Shown here in pieces: positions 62,804 through 64,000 of a stretch of 64,000 nt of DNA. Position numbers and translations under genes: made by a program. The number at the start of each line of letters is the position of its first letter. Position 1 is the stretch's first letter. The notes under the pieces were generated by a model. The model worked only from the letters and a program-made list of their open reading frames with translations. It was not told the origin of the DNA and did not search any database. Source of the stretch: JAHEKD01 sp965215945 (GTDB lineage: Bacteria; Pseudomonadota; Gammaproteobacteria; Arenicellales; JAHEKD01); assembly GCA_965215945.1 (NCBI GenBank), contig CBDCFC010000046.1, positions 184,936 through 248,935 on the forward strand. Direction: 5' to 3'.

Positions 62804-64000
62804 GTGTCTATCGACAATACCACCACTATGGAGAAAAAACCGCGGCTTTGGCTGAGGTTGATTGTTGTAGTTTTGTTGCTGGCTGCTATAGCGGCCGCAC
62901 TTGGTTACAAGAAATTTCTGCAGATACAAGAACAGATTGCTTTCGGCAGTGCTGCGCCGCCGCCCATCAGTGTGACGGTTGCCGAGGCGAAGGGTGAACA
63001 GTGGCAAAAACGTCTAAAAGCTGTTGGTTCTTTAGTCGCATTCCAGGGCATAGACATCACCAGTGAAGTATCCGGTGTTGTTAAAGAAATTAACTTTCAA
63101 TCAGGCCAGGAAATAAAAGAGGGCGACTTATTGCTGTCATTAAATAATGAAATTGAACTCGCTGCCTTAGCAAGCGCCGAAGCCCAGTATGCCTCCGCCA
63201 ATAATCAGTACCAGCGCTCGTTGAAATTAAAGAATAAAAAATTTGTTACAGAAAATGAGCTCGATCAACAGCGCTGGGCGGCTGATGCAGCTAAATCTCA
63301 AGTCGAATCAGCCCAGGCGGCGCTGGACAAAAAAAATATTCATGCACCATTTTCCGGTAAGCTTGGCATCCGTAATGTGAATCTGGGTGATTATATTTCT
63401 CCAGGTACAAAATTAGTCACCCTGCAGGCAGTCGATAAGCTTTATCTTGATTTCACACTGCCTGAGCGTAATTTTAATCAACTGGCTGCGGGTCAATCAG
63501 TCTACTTCAAGGTCAGATCCTTTCCTGGAAAAACATTCACCGGAACGGTGCAGGCCTGGGATCCAAATTTAGATTTAAGCACGCGCAATGTAAATGTCCG
63601 GGCGCAAGTGGCTAATTCAGATCGATTGCTGGCACCGGGGATGTTTGCGGAAATTGACGTTGAAAGTACGGATGCCAGCTCGGTGATGACTGTGCCAGAA
63701 ACTGCCATTTTTTATAACATTTATGGTGAGGCGGTATATATTCTGGAGCAGCCGCAAACAGAACAATCAACAGAGGATGATATTGAGGCGAGCGATTCGC
63801 AGGCGTTTGTGTTAGCAGCCAGGCAAGTCAAAGTCTTATACCGTGAGAATGCTATGGCCGGCGTTGTGGAAGGCTTAAACGAAGGGGATAAAGTCGTGAC
63901 TTCCGGGCAGCTGAAATTATTTCCAAGTATGAAGGTTGTTATCACTGACGATGTGCCAGAGGCTGGTGAGCAGGCCAGTGAAAGTACAACTGAAGTGGGA
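62804..64000 (+). CDS. RND efflux membrane fusion protein, 3' truncated
   Basis: 399 codons, open to the last base of the window. GTG start with GGAG upstream. N-terminal membrane anchor (LRLIVVVLLLAAIAAALGYKKF), lipoyl-like halves (ITSEVSGVVKEINFQSGQEIKEGDLLLSL and IHAPFSGKLGIRNVNLGDYISPGTKLVTL), alpha-hairpin (KFVTENELDQQRWAADAAKSQVESAQ) and beta-barrel (PGMFAEIDVE). It would join an RND pump to an outer-membrane channel; the pump gene should follow outside the window. Confidence 0.92.
   Translation, partial: MSIDNTTTMEKKPRLWLRLIVVVLLLAAIAAALGYKKFLQIQEQIAFGSAAPPPISVTVAEAKGEQWQKRLKAVGSLVAFQGIDITSEVSGVVKEINFQSGQEIKEGDLLLSLNNEIELAALASAEAQYASANNQYQRSLKLKNKKFVTENELDQQRWAADAAKSQVESAQAALDKKNIHAPFSGKLGIRNVNLGDYISPGTKLVTLQAVDKLYLDFTLPERNFNQLAAGQSVYFKVRSFPGKTFTGTVQAWDPNLDLSTRNVNVRAQVANSDRLLAPGMFAEIDVESTDASSVMTVPETAIFYNIYGEAVYILEQPQTEQSTEDDIEASDSQAFVLAARQVKVLYRENAMAGVVEGLNEGDKVVTSGQLKLFPSMKVVITDDVPEAGEQASESTTEVG

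Noticed and set aside
1..64000. CRISPR array, rRNA, transposase gene, cNOR (norCB), nosZ, narG or napA
   Set aside because: Looked for and not seen; the visible denitrification genes cover nitrite and NO only.

Overview
The window looks like chromosomal DNA of a denitrifying gammaproteobacterium. I infer this from the Pseudomonas-like nirS/nirF-D-L-G-H set, a DNR-type regulator, sNOR-type genes known from nitrifiers and sulfur oxidisers, the gltBD arrangement and the tRNA. I cannot name a genus. No rRNA, CRISPR array or transposase gene is visible.

Region 1 (1-27.5 kb) is a nitrite and nitric oxide respiration locus. It holds a truncated haemoglobin, a DNR-like Crp/Fnr regulator, a cytochrome c, pdxH, and a heme-copper oxidase-like gene with a CuB His-to-Asp change and a tiny membrane partner. 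Next comes an sNOR-type NO reductase operon on the minus strand: a 53-aa membrane peptide, a CuA subunit, the catalytic subunit, SCO/SenC, a cytochrome b-ferredoxin-MvhD fusion and hemerythrin. Divergent from it run a lipoprotein, a CtaA-like gene, SCO, hemN, nnrS and an unknown gene. The heme d1 operon (a nirJ-nirE fusion, then nirN-C-F-D-L-G-H), a CMD-Rieske fusion and nirS follow on the minus strand. Four perfect and one near-perfect TTGAT-N4-ATCAA boxes lie in front of these units, and three have a -10-like hexamer at exactly the class II distance. The locus therefore reads as one NO-responsive regulon. Between 6.9 and 10.4 kb six genes or gene ends are broken by apparent single-base insertions, which means either poor consensus or recent decay.

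Region 2 (27.6-36 kb) is a catabolic cluster: an M81/MlrC peptidase, a Tat-exported ABC binding protein, a flavodoxin-fold reductase, RidA, a creatininase-family amidase and a cytosine-deaminase-like amidohydrolase. It ends in a scar where the first codons of an FAD oxidase join the tail of a second binding protein. A cysteine synthase follows.

Region 3 (36.2-43.3 kb) is a signalling block: a class III cyclase-FHA protein, a secreted protein, a 1470-aa Ser/Thr kinase-STAND ATPase-WD40 protein and a PP2C phosphatase. A 245-bp MITE-like element separates the last two. Region 4 (43.5-48.2 kb) is an acoXABC acetoin dehydrogenase operon with a frameshift in acoC, plus a Nudix hydrolase.

Region 5 (about 48.6-54.6 kb) is a small integrative island in the tRNA-Arg(CCT) gene. 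It carries an MntA/HepT toxin-antitoxin pair, a helicase-associated-domain protein, a TOTE-type primase-helicase and a tyrosine integrase, with the displaced tRNA 3' half at the far end. Region 6 (54.9-64 kb) is housekeeping: gltB, gltD, a thioesterase, a DksA-like zinc finger protein, RodZ and a partial RND membrane fusion protein that runs off the end.
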